Shown: positions 31,228 to 41,200 of the stretch, one piece after another | Numbering within the stretch: the stretch's first letter is position 1 | How the letters are laid out: the number at the start of each line of letters is the position of its first letter | Source: Dama dama | Lineage: Eukaryota > Chordata > Mammalia > Artiodactyla > Cervidae | Assembly: GCF_033118175.1 (NCBI RefSeq) | Contig: NC_083691.1 | Coordinates: 21,301,001-21,365,000 of the forward strand | Direction: 5' to 3' | Length of the DNA: 64,000 bases | Notes under the pieces: model-generated | Database searches by the model: none | Told to the model about the DNA's origin: nothing | What the model saw: the letters and a program-made list of their open reading frames with translations, nothing else | Made by a program: the position numbers and the translations under genes

Positions 31228-31365
31228 TGAGTTCTGATTTTTTCATTTGTAAGATAGAAATAGTAAGACCTTGATGAGGAAGTGGCCAAGGATAAAGAAC
31301 TTTAGGATAATAAGATATCATATGAGAAAATACTCAGCACAGTGGCACCTTGTCAGCCCTCATAA
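31228..31365 (+). mobile_element. MIR relic
   Basis: TGATTTTTTCATTTGTAAGA, then TAGAAATAGTAAGACCTTGA and CTCAGCACAGTGGCACCTTG follow MIR in sense, moderately diverged. Confidence 0.48.
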
Positions 31366-31649
31366 AGAGTTTCATTATGTATAACTTATTTCTCCTTTCA
31401 TAGTATATGTTTTTTAAAAGGCCATGTTGACTCCTCCTTCTACATTTGAATTATTTCAACCAGCTTTCTACCAGACACTGTTTCTTGATAGCCATTGTGT
31501 TTTCTATGCATAAATAAATTGCTGACTTTGAATATATCAGGATTATCAATTAAAAAAGGAGTGATTCATTCAGAATTTATGTGCAGCTGAGAAGCTAGGT
31601 TTGGGTGTTTGTTCTTCATTCAGTAAGCCAAGGGAAACTGTAGTAGTCA

Positions 31650-31725
31650 TGAAAATAGTAATAGCTACTACTCATGAAGTGCTTACTCAGTACCAGGCAC
31701 TATCGTAAATATTGTACATACTTAA
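31650..31725 (-). mobile_element. MIR relic, first of three pieces
   Basis: CTCATGAAGTGCTTACTCAG then TACCAGGCACTATCGTAAAT is reverse-complement MIR. It is broken first by a BovB tail (31727-31828) and later by a MaLR-like LTR (31930-32429). Confidence 0.65.
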
Positions 31726-31726
31726 C

Positions 31727-31828
31727 GTGAGTTTGAGCAAACTGGGAGATAGTGAAGGACAGGGAAGCCTGGCCTGCTGCAATCCATGGGGTTACAAAGA
31801 GTTGGACACGACTTAGGGACTGAACAGC
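31727..31828 (+). mobile_element. BovB 3'-end fragment inserted in MIR
   Basis: GTGAGTTTGAGCAAACTGGG, GAAGGACAGGGAAGCCTGGC, GAGTTGGACACGACTTAGGG: the last 100 bases of BovB. Flanks share ACATAC (about 31715-31720 and 31831-31836). Confidence 0.92.
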
Positions 31829-31831
31829 AAC

Positions 31832-31927
31832 ATACGTGTGGACTCCTCATAACAAAGATGTGTTACAGCTACTATTAATTACCATTACAAGTGAGACAAC
31901 TGAGGGATGGAGTTCCACTCGCCCAAG
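31832..31927 (-). mobile_element. MIR relic, second piece
   Basis: ATTACCATTACAAGTGAGAC then AACTGAGGGATGGAGTTCCA is the MIR core in reverse complement, ending ACTCGCCCAAG at 31917-31927. Confidence 0.65.
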
Positions 31928-31929
31928 CT

Positions 31930-32429
31930 TTGTAGACTGAATTATGGACACACTCTGCCTCAAGGGGGTAAAAAAATAAATATACCTATCTTAATTCTTA
32001 GATCCTGCAAATAGGTTTCTTTACACTGGAAAAAAAGGGATTTTGTAGATGTGCTTAAACTAAAAACCTTGAGATGCAGAGATTATTTTAGATTATCCAG
32101 GTGGGTCAAATCTAATCACCGTGGTCCTAAAAAGAAGGAGGCAGAAGGCCCAGAGTTTAGAGATGGTATGTGATGATTAAAGTAGAGGTCAAAGTGATGC
32201 TGGGCTGTGAACAAAGGAATGGGCGGCTTCCAGAATCTGGAAAAGCACAAGGAAAAGGATTCGCCTCTGGGTCCTCCTAACGATACTCGGCCCTGCTGAC
32301 TTTAGTTGATTTTAGTCCACTGAGGCTGATTTTGGAATTCTCACCTTGAAGAAAATAAGCTTGTGTTGTTTTAAGCCACTAAGTTTTGGTAGTATGTTAA
32401 ACAGCAATGGGAAACTGATCAATCAAGTG
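31930..32429 (+). mobile_element. MaLR-like (ERVL-MaLR) solo LTR
   Basis: About 500 bases in LTR order: GACTGAATTATGGACACACT start, GATTTTGTAGATGTGCTTAA, CCAGGTGGGTCAAATCTAAT, TGATGCTGGGCTGTGAACAA, and end TTGTTTTAAGCCACTAAGTT with a TTGGTAGTATGTTA block. These match the layout of MLT1/MST-type LTRs. No internal retroviral sequence is present, so it is a solo LTR. It splits a MIR. Confidence 0.7.
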
Positions 32430-32525
32430 ACTCACCAAAGGTGATGCAATTATCTTGTGTGAGAATGGAGGGACCTTGAATTCTAACCAAATAAGTTTGA
32501 TTCCAGAATTCTTGCTTGTAACGAT
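32430..32525 (-). mobile_element. MIR relic, third piece
   Basis: ACTCACCAAAGGTGATGCAA, then TTGAATTCTAACCAAATAAG and GATTCCAGAATTCTTGC follow reverse-complement MIR ('..ttgcccaaggtcacac..ggattcgaacccagg..'). It resumes where 31927 stopped, with a short diverged overlap. Confidence 0.55.
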
Positions 32526-32644
32526 ATATATGATTTCTTTTTAAACTTGTTAGCTTATATTCAACTTGTGAATAATAATGTTCATTTCACAAAGCACTTG
32601 CAATGATTATTAAAATTCTTGAAATATATTGTAGCAGACTGAAA

Positions 32645-33020
32645 AGAACACGGCTGCATTGTTGCAGCTCAATTCATGAAGAGATGGCATCTCTTTCCTC
32701 ACTTCCTGAATCTAGGGCTACCTGGTGACTTGTTTTTGCAACAGAATGCGGTGAAAGTGATGAGTAAATTCTGCACTTGCATTGTGGAATGCCTTTGCCA
32801 TCATCTAAACAAGCCTGGTCTAGTGTCCTGGAGGATAAGAGGCCATGTAGGGAGAATCAAGGGGCTCAGCAAACAGCATGAACTGTCAGACTTGTAAATG
32901 AGGCCACTTGAAATATTTCTGTCCCAGCTGATCTTCTGCTTTAAGGCGGAAGCCCAGGCAAGACAAAGCAGACTGCTCAGTCAACCCGCAGAGCCATAAG
33001 AAATGATTCACTCAGTATTG
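32645..33020 (+). mobile_element. Old LTR-like mammalian repeat
   Basis: GGTGACTTGTTTTTGCAACA, GAATGCGGTGAAAGTGATGA, GAGGATAAGAGGCCATGTAG and CAGTCAACCCGCAGAGCCAT are phrases of an old mammal-wide repeat (MaLR/MER class). The same family is seen at 44690-45215. Name uncertain. Confidence 0.42.
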
Positions 33021-33043
33021 TTATAAATCACCAGATTCTAGGG

Positions 33044-33254
33044 CTTTCCAGGTGGCGCTAGAGGTAAAGAATCCACCTGCCAATACAGGAGACACAAGAG
33101 ATGTGGGTTCAATCCTTGGGTTGGGAAGATCCCCTGGAGGAGGAAATGGCACCCGACTTCATTATTCTCACTTGGAAAATTCTACAGGCAGAGGAACCTG
33201 GTGGGCTGCAGTCCATGGGGCGACAAAGAGTTGGACACAACTGAGCACACACTG
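33044..33254 (+). mobile_element. Bov-tA SINE
   Basis: Head CTTTCCAGGTGGCGCTAGAG, body GGTTGGGAAGATCCCCTGGA, GGGGCGACAAAGAGTTGGAC. Target duplication GATTCTAGGG at 33034-33043 and 33255-33264; the GGG is shared with the SINE start. Confidence 0.96.
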
Positions 33255-33444
33255 GATTCTAGGGTGATTATTTATAAAGCATTAGGTAATTGATACACAT
33301 ATAAATTACATGAGCAAGAAAATATTAAATTCCCCCAAAAAGTCAATTTCTAAAGCAATAGCAAACACTGGTTAAATGGGGATTGAAATGAATTTCCTCT
33401 CTCAATTCCAGGTCCTGGAAATAAGTTAATAAGACAAAGTTAAT

Positions 33445-33620
33445 GCCTACCAGGGTGCTAGGGATCTTATGTATTTAATTTTCTCAATAACCCAGTCAGA
33501 ATCCCCATTTTAAGATAAGGAAATTGAGTCCCAGAGAGAACTGAGTCTCTTGTCTGAGGTCATAGAGCCAGAAGAAGCAGAGAAGTATTTTTAACCTAGA
33601 TCAGCCTGGAACAAAAGCCC
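33445..33620 (-). mobile_element. MIR relic
   Basis: CCCCATTTTAAGATAAGGAA then ATTGAGTCCCAGAGAGAACT and GAGGTCATAGAGCCAGAAGA follow reverse-complement MIR closely. Confidence 0.68.
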
Positions 33621-34201
33621 ATTCATTTTCCCAACTCAGCTGAAAATGTTCTTAGCAGTCCCTATAGACATCATTCTGCTCCTGTAAATGTGTCCAACTA
33701 GTTTTCATCAGTGAGTGGAAAATAGCCAAGATACAATATTCTATGAGTTCTCCCTTAACACTCAGAATCCACTGGTAACGGTTGCCAGGCAAAATGTCTC
33801 ATGTTAAAATTGCTTGTCTTATAAGATGTTAAAACAGTTTTAAAGAACCTTCGCCTCTCAACATGCAAGATATTGTTAAATTTGCTCTTTCTCTCTCTCT
33901 GAAATACAATGTGGAAAAAAAATCCATATTTTAAATAGGAAACTTTGATGTCGAAAATTGCAGTTGAATCCTCCAAAACAACTGGGGAAGGAAAGGTACA
34001 GTCAGTTGAGATGATCTATTTTCTTTGCAGAATCCATTTGGAAATGCACAGGCATGGAACATGGGGGAGGAAAAAATATTGTGTTTTTGTCCTTTTCCTT
34101 GTCTCTCAATTTTGTCTTGTCACCATTTTCAATCAAAGGCCCTATGTGAAAGCACAATGGCTTGGACTCAAGAAAGGATGGAAGTGTATCTAAGAAATAT
34201 A
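33621..34201. other. No assignable feature
   Basis: Nothing recognised. Two overlapping plus-strand frames (33945-34225) are short and show no domain. Confidence 0.5.
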
Positions 34202-34445
34202 AAAACTATTTTAATTGGAGTATAATTGCTTTACAATGTTGTGTTAGTGTCTGTTGTATAATGAAGTGAATCAGCTATTCATACACATACATCCCCTCCC
34301 TCCTGGGGCTCCCTCCTAACCCACCCCCCATTGCACCATTTAGGCCATCACAGAGCACTGAGCTGAGCTTCCTGCACCATATAACAGGTTCCCACTAGCT
34401 ATCTGTTTTACACAAATATACCTCAATTAAAAAGTTAAAATAAAA
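34202..34445 (-). mobile_element. L1 3' end, reverse orientation
   Basis: TTTAATTGGAGTATAATTGC, TTTACAATGTTGTGTTAGTG, CATCCCCTCCCTCCTGGGGC and GTTCCCACTAGCTATCTGTT are the reverse complement of the artiodactyl L1 3' UTR. Confidence 0.8.
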
Positions 34446-34794
34446 AAACAAAGTAAAATAAAACAGGAAAATTTCGAACAGTTTCTGTCCACAGTCTACC
34501 CTCAAGGAGGCTGACTGTGCTCTCTAAATGTGGGCTGCCCATAGTGACTTCCAGGCTGGCTTCAGTATGGAAAAAGACCACCCTTAAATGGAGACACCCA
34601 ACTAAAACCACTCAGCTGAGTGAAAAAGGTCAGCATTGACAGAGATGAGTCATAATGATAGAAAGCACCCTTAACATGATGTAATGAAAATGGTTTTATC
34701 TCCATGGTTTTCCTTCCCAAATCCTATAACTCTAGTCAGATGAGAGAGGGGAAAAAAAAAAAATCAGATCAATCCTAACTGAGGAGTGTTTTAC
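34446..34794. other. No assignable feature
   Basis: A-rich at the left edge, otherwise nothing recognised. Confidence 0.5.
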
Positions 34795-35155
34795 AGAATG
34801 CCTGACTAGTAGTCCTCAAAACTGCCAAGATTCTTAAAAATTAGGAAAGTCTGAGAAACTGTTATAATCAGGAGGAGCCCAAGTGGACCTGACCTCTAAA
34901 TGTAACATGATATATTGGATAGAATCTTAGAAAAGGGGGAAAAAAATTGTTAGATAAGAACTAAGGACAGCTGAATAAATTTGGAGAGAATAATAAAATA
35001 CAATTTTGCTTATAACTGTGACATATATGTTATGTGAACATACTTATATTCTGAATTTACAACAGAGGAAACTGGATGTGGGTATACAGAAACTTTCTGT
35101 ACTATCTATGATTTTTCTGTCATTCTAAAGCTATTCTAAAACTTCATGAGATCAT
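34795..35155 (+). mobile_element. Old mammal-wide repeat, 3' portion
   Basis: GGAAAGTCTGAGAAACTGTT, GAAACTGGATGTGGGTATAC, TTTCTGTACTATCTATGATT and TCTAAAGCTATTCTAAAACT are the ordered end phrases of an abundant old repeat, probably an L1 or MER 3' end. Family not assigned. Confidence 0.45.
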
Positions 35156-35229
35156 TTAAACATTTTGACTCTGGGAGACCATATGACTTAATGGAGTGGC
35201 TTTTGATAAGGAATGCATCAGTCCCTGGT

Positions 35230-35348
35230 GGAATTTTGTAAATTGTGGGGAGGTTTCTCTTGAAGGGACATTACTTGAATTTAGTGGGCCAAAAGGGGCT
35301 GCCAGATGTCCTGCAATATGAAGGATGGTTCTGAACAACCTCTGGGTA
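35230..35348 (+). mobile_element. Possible MER20-like fragment
   Basis: GGGGCTGCCAGATGTCCTGC and AATATGAAGGATGGTTCTGA loosely follow the middle of MER20 ('gggatgctgctaaacatcctacaatgcacagg'). Cut by a Bov-tA copy. Confidence 0.3.
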
Positions 35349-35359
35349 TTCATGTAGGA

Positions 35360-35586
35360 GGACTTCCCAGGTGGCACCAATGATAAAGAACCCGCCTGCC
35401 AATGCAGGAGATGTAAGAGACTCGGGTTTGATCTCTGGGTCAGAAAGATCCCCTGGAGAAGGGCATAGCAACCCACTCCAGTTTGCTTGCCTGGGAAATC
35501 CCATGGACAGCGAGGCCTGGCAGGCTACAGTCTACAGGGTTGCAAGAGTTGGACATGACTGAAGTGAATTAGCATGCATACACGCG
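35360..35586 (+). mobile_element. Bov-tA SINE
   Basis: GGACTTCCCAGGTGGCACCA head, CCACTCCAGTTTGCTTGCCT body, tail GCATGCATACACGCG. Target duplication TTCATGTAGGA (35349-35359) versus TTCACGTAGGA (35587-35597), one mismatch. Confidence 0.95.
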
Positions 35587-35650
35587 TTCACGTAGGAAAC
35601 AAACGAACAACAAATCCTACTTATAGTTATCTGTGTATAAAACTCAACTT

Positions 35651-35875
35651 CTTGTTGTTGTTATTTAGTCACTAAATCATGTCTGACTCTTTGAGACCCT
35701 ATCGACTGTTGCCTGTCAGTCTCCTCTGTCCATGCGATTTCCCAGGAAAGAATACTGGAGTCGGATGCCATTTCCTTCTCCAGGAAATCTTCTTGACCCA
35801 GGGATCGAACCCACATCTCTTATGTTTCCTGCACTGACAGGCAGATTCTTTACCACTGAGCCTCCTGGAAGCCCC
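35651..35875 (-). mobile_element. Bov-tA SINE
   Basis: Minus-strand copy with a CTTGTTGTTGTT left end (the (AAC)n tail on its own strand), AAGAATACTGGAGTCGGATG body and the head ACTGAGCCTCCTGGAAGCCC. Exact 12-bp duplication AAAACTCAACTT at 35639-35650 and 35876-35887. Only about 50 bases separate it from the previous SINE, in the opposite orientation. Confidence 0.96.
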
Positions 35876-35887
35876 AAAACTCAACTT

Positions 35888-36419
35888 ATAAAGACAAAAT
35901 ATTTTTCATGATATTAATATACAAATTCATTTCTTGTATATATTGAGGAATGGTTATAAATTACTTTGTTTGGAACTTAACTAAGACTTGGTCTCTATGT
36001 TGAAAAATCATGTCACCAAAGACATCTCTGATAATGAAATTTTCATGTCTGATACTAAGCACAGAAGTTTGTTTGTGTTTGCAGTTATCACATACATAGT
36101 TATTTTATATAAATGCACAAGTAACTGATACATTATATCTATTAGGATAGTTGTTCTTAGTGTTTACCTCTTGAAGCATCTATTATTGCAAGCTCCATTT
36201 ATTTCTCCATGATATCATCTGAAATAATTCTATCTACTAGTTGAAAAATTGTGTGTAGGTAGGTTATGTAATTTGTGAATTTACTTCCAGATGGTCAAAA
36301 AAGGAGTCAACCATTTGTTATAAAACAGGGACATTTGAATCTGATAGAGTTGAGAACCACTAATTCAGTATAAACAGACCTAGGGTAGAATCTCTGACAG
36401 AGGCAATTAACTGTCTACC
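35888..36419. other. No assignable feature
   Basis: AT-rich, nothing recognised. Confidence 0.5.
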
Positions 36420-36760
36420 AAAATTTTCAGCTACTTTTCTGAACTGGATATCCAACCTACAACTACATTTTCAAACCCTTTTTGCCTCTACTTAAGACTT
36501 TGTGACAAGTTTTTAGCACTTGCTATTGCAAGATGACTAAGTTTTCTCTACCTTTTTCTTCCCTAGAAGGAGCTAACTCTACAGACTTGGGGGATGATCA
36601 GCCTCAAGCTAGAAAGAACTAAATCTAAAAAAAGAAGATGAAGAATCTCTGATGACCAGAAGTATCCATATTTGACTATGTTGGAGGGAGAAATTAAGAG
36701 TGATGTCATTGACATCTTGGGATTTTTGTTATAGCAACTGGTGTTACTAAACTAACCAGA
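36420..36760 (+). mobile_element. Possible old LTR/MER repeat
   Basis: GATCAGCCTCAAGCTAGAAA, TGATGACCAGAAGTATCCAT and CTTGGGATTTTTGTTATAGC then AACTGGTGTTACTAAACTAA recall the end region of old mammalian LTR-type repeats. Weak by eye. Confidence 0.35.
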
Positions 36761-36764
36761 ATAC

Positions 36765-36861
36765 CAGCCTCATCACTCACTCAGTTAAGTCATTTAACCA
36801 AGTGAAGGTCTTTAAAAATATCTAAAAGCAGGTTAAACTTAGCAGCTTCCTTTTACTGATG
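36765..36861 (+). mobile_element. Possible MIR, left part
   Basis: CTCAGTTAAGTCATTTAACC resembles the MIR core. It may resume after the SINE at 37065-37140 (TTATTGTGAGATTTAAGTGA resembles 'ttgttgtgaggattaaatga'). Confidence 0.35.
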
Positions 36862-37062
36862 GAGGTCTTCCCTGGTGGCTCAGATGATAAAGAATCTGCC
36901 TGCAATGTGGGAGACCCAGTTGGATCCTTAGGTTGGGAAGATCCCCTGGAGAAGCAAATGGCAATCCATTCTTGCCTATAGAATCCCATGGACAGAGGAG
37001 TCTGGTGGGCTACAGTCCATGGGGTTGCAAAGAGCTGGACACAACTGAGTGAGTAATGCAAG
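36862..37062 (+). mobile_element. Bov-tA SINE
   Basis: GGTCTTCCCTGGTGGCTCAG head, GGTTGGGAAGATCCCCTGGA body, GGGTTGCAAAGAGCTGGACA. About 12 bases are missing in the 'cccactccagtattcttgcctgg' segment (here ATCCATTCTTGCCTAT). Confidence 0.95.
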
Positions 37063-38232
37063 CACACAAACTTAGTAATAATCTTAGTAGAGTTATTGTG
37101 AGATTTAAGTGAGATTATACTTAGAAAATCCCTGTACTCAGTGAGCTGTAATTAATTTCCTTCATTCATTGCTTTTTTATTCCAACTTTTCTACTTATTT
37201 ACCTGTCATTTAACTCCAGTAATAAACATCCAATAACATCCAGTAATGAACTCCTAGGCCTCAAGTTCATTTAAACTATGGCAGCTTGTGACTAGGGCTC
37301 TAAACAGATCTTTTTAATTCAGAGCTTCCCAGGTCACATTCTCTGCTTCCTCACTCTTTGTGTTAAATGTGCCGTTCGAAAAACATACAGCCATTACTTT
37401 CCCTCTGAATCAAGTCTGACATATCAAAGATTCTCTTGGATAGTTTGCTTCATTCATTCATCGGAAAAAATGTAGTGTTTTTTTTCTTGGTGAAAACTAT
37501 TGCTAATATCCATCACACTTCTCCAAATGGGAGAATTTGCAAGTTAATGCTGTGGAAGTTCAGTGTTCAAATCCTGTTTAACCCCCTTGTATAAGTTCCT
37601 AGGGGGGCCTCCAGACTTTTCATTTTGGCCCTTCATAAAATACGGGCATTTGTTTAAAAATCTTGTAGAAACTATGAATATGGAAATGCTGAGGCTAATG
37701 CCACTGGGTGCGTCAGCCATTCAATGTTTCATTCAGGGGCATGGCCCACAGACCCAAAGCACTTGCGACAATCCTTTTCCCAAATGCCATGCTTCCTATA
37801 GGAAAGAGTGGGCAAGAGTTTTCAAATAGAGGACTTTGTTTGCAAATAATACCTTGTTTAAGACTTCCCAGATTACCCATTTTTTAAAAAACAGAGACAC
37901 TGCCAAAATTTAAGAAGGGATATGCATATCTGGCCAAAAATCTTTAAGTTCTTTTAGCTTATCACAAGGAACATTTTTCTGCACACCATGAAAGCAACAA
38001 TTGCACTTATTCATATTAATGACATGGGAGCAAATGGTTTCATTGCATGTTAAGGATTTCTAAAGGACTGACTTGATTGTTTCGACCTCATCTGAATGAT
38101 CTACAATGGTACATTGTAGCCTACAGAAATATTTGGGGTCAAGAATGTCTTTGAAAAGCTCATCACAGTTTTGTATCATTGAATCCTCTCCCACAAAAAT
38201 TGCCTGTTCATAGACAGAATATATGGCATATT
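37063..38232. other. Mostly unassigned
   Basis: 37065-37140 may be the right part of a MIR. The 88-codon frame at 37563-37829 has no recognisable domain. No other repeat named. Confidence 0.45.
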
Positions 38233-38244
38233 AGCTTGCTTAGG

Positions 38245-38526
38245 TGGAGAAGGCAATGGCACCCCACTCCAGTACTCTTGCCTGGAAAATCCCATGGACG
38301 GAGGAGCCTGGTGGGCTGCAGTCCATGGGGTCGCTAAGAGTCGGACACAGCTGAGCGACTTCACTTTCACTTTTCACTTTCATGCACTGGAGAAGGAAAT
38401 GGCAACCCACTCCAGTGTTCTTGCCTGGAGAACCCCAGGGACCGGGGAGCCTGGTGGGCTGCCGTCTATGGGGTCGCACAGAGTCGGACACGACTGAAGC
38501 GACTTAGCAGCAGCAGCAGCAGCAGA
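38245..38526 (+). mobile_element. Bov-A2 SINE, near full-length dimer
   Basis: First unit GGAGAAGGCAATGGCACCCC to CACTTTCACTTTC, second unit GGAGAAGGAAATGGCAACCC to a (CAG)n tail (38508-38525). Length 282 fits the full dimer. Target duplication AGCTTGCTTAGG (38233-38244) versus AGCTTCCTTAGG (38527-38538), one mismatch. Few differences from the family pattern, so a young copy. Confidence 0.97.
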
Positions 38527-38599
38527 AGCTTCCTTAGGGGCATCTAACATCGGCACATGGACCCCAGGCTAAGATCTTCTGGGTTTTAGGAGAAAGGCC

Positions 38600-39085
38600 T
38601 ACCAGCTCAGACTCCTTCCAGACTCTCATCTGCCCCATAGCTTCTTCTCTGGGCCCTTCTCAGTCTGCTGTGTCTTCCACCTCCTTCACATCAGCGGTAC
38701 CACAAACTCTGTCAGGCTCTTAAAAAACCCAGCGTGTTAACCCTTCTGCACCTTCCCGCATTCTAACCTCCTTGACCTGGAGAAGCCATCTTGCCCCCAC
38801 TGTCTCATGATCCATCCATTAGTCTGTGGAATGTGAGCTCAGATTCTATCTCCTCTGTGAAATCTCTGTTTTCCAGGTACACACTCTCACTAACTTCTCT
38901 GTGCCCAGAGAGCATAGACTGCGTTACATTAAAGCATTCGTTAGTCTATATTGTATTAATTCCTAGACAGGGACTAAGTTCTACTCATATTTATGTCTCT
39001 GATCTCTAACATGAAGTCTGATAGGCATGGTGGTGCTCAATTGATGTTTGAAGAATGAGTGAAGGAATGAATAAATAAATGAGTG
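38600..39085 (+). mobile_element. L2 LINE 3' end
   Basis: CTCCTCTGTGAAATCTCTGT, CTAGACAGGGACTAAGTTCT and TGGTGCTCAATTGATGTTTG followed by GAATGAGTGAAGGAATGAAT: the L2 3' terminus including the GAATGAAT-type tail repeat. It starts about 75 bases after the Bov-A2 copy ends. Confidence 0.68.
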
Positions 39086-39406
39086 CCTCCTTTATATTTT
39101 AAAAGAGAGAGGACTAAGCTTACATTTGGACAGTCCAAGCAAAGAACAGCTCCCGGTGTCAGGAGCAAGGCGTCAGCACGCTTCTATCAATGAATGGCGA
39201 TTGCCAAGCTGATTTAATTAGCTTGTTTCAGATCACATCAGAGGCCGTGTCACGAGATGAGCACAGGAACAAAGCGCAGTGACCAAAAACATTGTCAGGT
39301 GGAAAAGGCAGGAGTGGTTATTGTGACTTTGAACAGTATTTTATGAGGTAAAAACAAGTTACAGGAAAACTAGTTTAAACAAAAAAAATAAAAACAAACC
39401 ATTTGT
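39086..39406. other. Repeat-free, CpG-retaining block
   Basis: 39160-39290 keeps about seven CpG in 130 bases and contains the homeodomain-type core TTTAATTAGC. No repeat recognised. Could be a conserved non-coding element (inference). Confidence 0.4.
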
Positions 39407-39610
39407 AAAGACCCTGACGCTGGGAAAGATTGAAGGTGGGACGAGAAGGGGACGATGGAGGATGAGATGGTTGGATGGCATCACCGACTCAATGGACATT
39501 GAGTTTGAGTAAACTCTGGGAGTTGGTGATGGACAGGGAGGCCTGGCGTGCTGCAGTCCATGGGGTCACAAAGAGCCAGACACGACTGAGTGACTGAACT
39601 GAACTGAACT
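39407..39610 (+). mobile_element. BovB 3' fragment
   Basis: AAGACCCTGACGCTGGGAAA, GGAGTTGGTGATGGACAGGG, GAGTGACTGAACTGAACTGA. 5'-truncated, about 200 bases, few changes from the family pattern. Confidence 0.96.
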
Positions 39611-39844
39611 GGGTGAGCAGAAAGGTTGAGTTGAAGCCCCAGGAAAGGCGTGGGTTGCTGCCCACATTAGGACATGGAGTTTGGATACCAGGACACATTC
39701 TTCACAGATCTGCCTCTCTCACTGAGAAGAGGCTGAGAATACAGAAAAGATAAAAGGAAGCATGTTTCTGCAGGTATCCACTCCTCTCTTATTAGACCTC
39801 ATCCAGCTCTCTAATGTAGGAAGCCCACTTCTAAGGCTGATGAT

Positions 39845-39975
39845 GAGGACCGGTGAGCACTGGGCAAGAAATCGGGATTCCAGTATGCCCTGCAACCTAC
39901 TTGCTCTTGGACACAAGGTAGGCTATTCACTCTGCCACCCTGGATTTCTTCATCTATGAATGTGGGCCATCTACA
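39845..39975 (+). mobile_element. Possible MIR relic
   Basis: GGTGAGCACTGGGCAAGAAA then CTTGCTCTTGGACACAAGGT and GGATTTCTTCATCTATGAAT loosely follow MIR in sense. Confidence 0.4.
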
Positions 39976-40054
39976 CTTCCCTCATGGGTGTTAAAGGGGA
40001 AGAACATGGGAAGATCTGAGCTCACCAGGTGGCACTGTGAGCATTTACTGTATT

Positions 40055-40185
40055 GTACATGGTTGGTTGAATTCATGTGTCCACTTTCCAGGAAACTATG
40101 AGCTCTTTGAAGGCAGGAACCAAGTCTTACTTATTTTTACTTCCTGAGAGCCTGGAATATGATAGACAATAAATAATATTCACTG
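40055..40185 (+). mobile_element. L2 3' end
   Basis: GAAACTATGAGCTCTTTGAA, GGCAGGAACCAAGTCTTACT and GATAGACAATAAATAATATT match the L2 3' terminus ('..tgtgagctccttgagggcaggaaccatgtctta..caataaat'). Confidence 0.55.
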
Positions 40186-41019
40186 ATAAGAAAAGAAAAA
40201 TGTTTAGTGCACACTTACTATAAAAATGAATTCTGTAACATGATAATTCCCGGAGGAAAAACCATGAAAAAAATAAAGACAAAATCATGGTTTATTGGTC
40301 CCTGCAAAGATTAGGCTTGCCTATGCAGATAAGATATAGGCTACTTCTAAGGCATTAGCATGATATAAAGCAATATGTCAGTAAGTTCCCATAACATAGA
40401 GCAGGAGATGTGTGTCACAGTAATTGGGCAAAGCTTGTTCATACACAGCTCTTCATATATCCTTTTAAGTAAATAAAGAATATCTTCCAATGACAGAAAT
40501 GTTCTCATATTTCTCAAGCATGTTATTTTCCCACTTCATCGAGAAAATTATATGAATTTGACTTTAATCCACTGGATAGAAGTTCTTTGAATTCCAAACA
40601 CAAATACAGAAGCACAGTTATTAGTTTAGCTGAAACATCTGTTTCCAACTTCCTGAAAGGAAAAGGAGAGGTTGCCAACGTATATATATATATTCGAAAC
40701 AGGGTTTATACTGCAGACATGGATACAATACGCATTTGTAAAAATTTTCCAAGAGGTCTAAGGTCCATTTGGTCAGGAGAAATAAGATGATGGAACCATG
40801 TGATATAAGAAAATAATTACTGAAACCTCCTCCTAGGAATTCTAGTTTCTAAGAGAGAGTGTCGAGATCACCACTCAACGGTCAGTACAAGCCAGATTCT
40901 GGCCGTTGGGTCTGATGTTTACCTGTGGGTAATGCACTTCTGAGTTATTCCATCTCTCCCCAAAGAAGGAAGAAAATGTTCTGTTAATAGTTGGGATTGG
41001 GGAATGACTTTGGGTATAA
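40186..41019. other. No assignable feature
   Basis: AT-rich; a TATATATATATA tract at 40680-40693. No gene seen. Confidence 0.5.
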
Positions 41020-41200
41020 AACTATAGCTCTCAGTTCTGGCAGATTTTCATTTATAAATTTTCTTTATGGTTTTGGGAAAGGCATCTACTCATTCCATCC
41101 TTCTGGGTCTAAATTCTTTCACCCATGAAATGAAAGACAGTGACAGGAAATGGGTCAAGGATTCTGGATTCCTGATCTCTTGAAATGGTAATAGTCCTTA
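41020..41200 (+). mobile_element. Possible MIR relic
   Basis: AGCTCTCAGTTCTGGCAGAT, GGTTTTGGGAAAGGCATCTA and TTCTTTCACCCATGAAATGA loosely follow MIR in sense. Confidence 0.35.
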
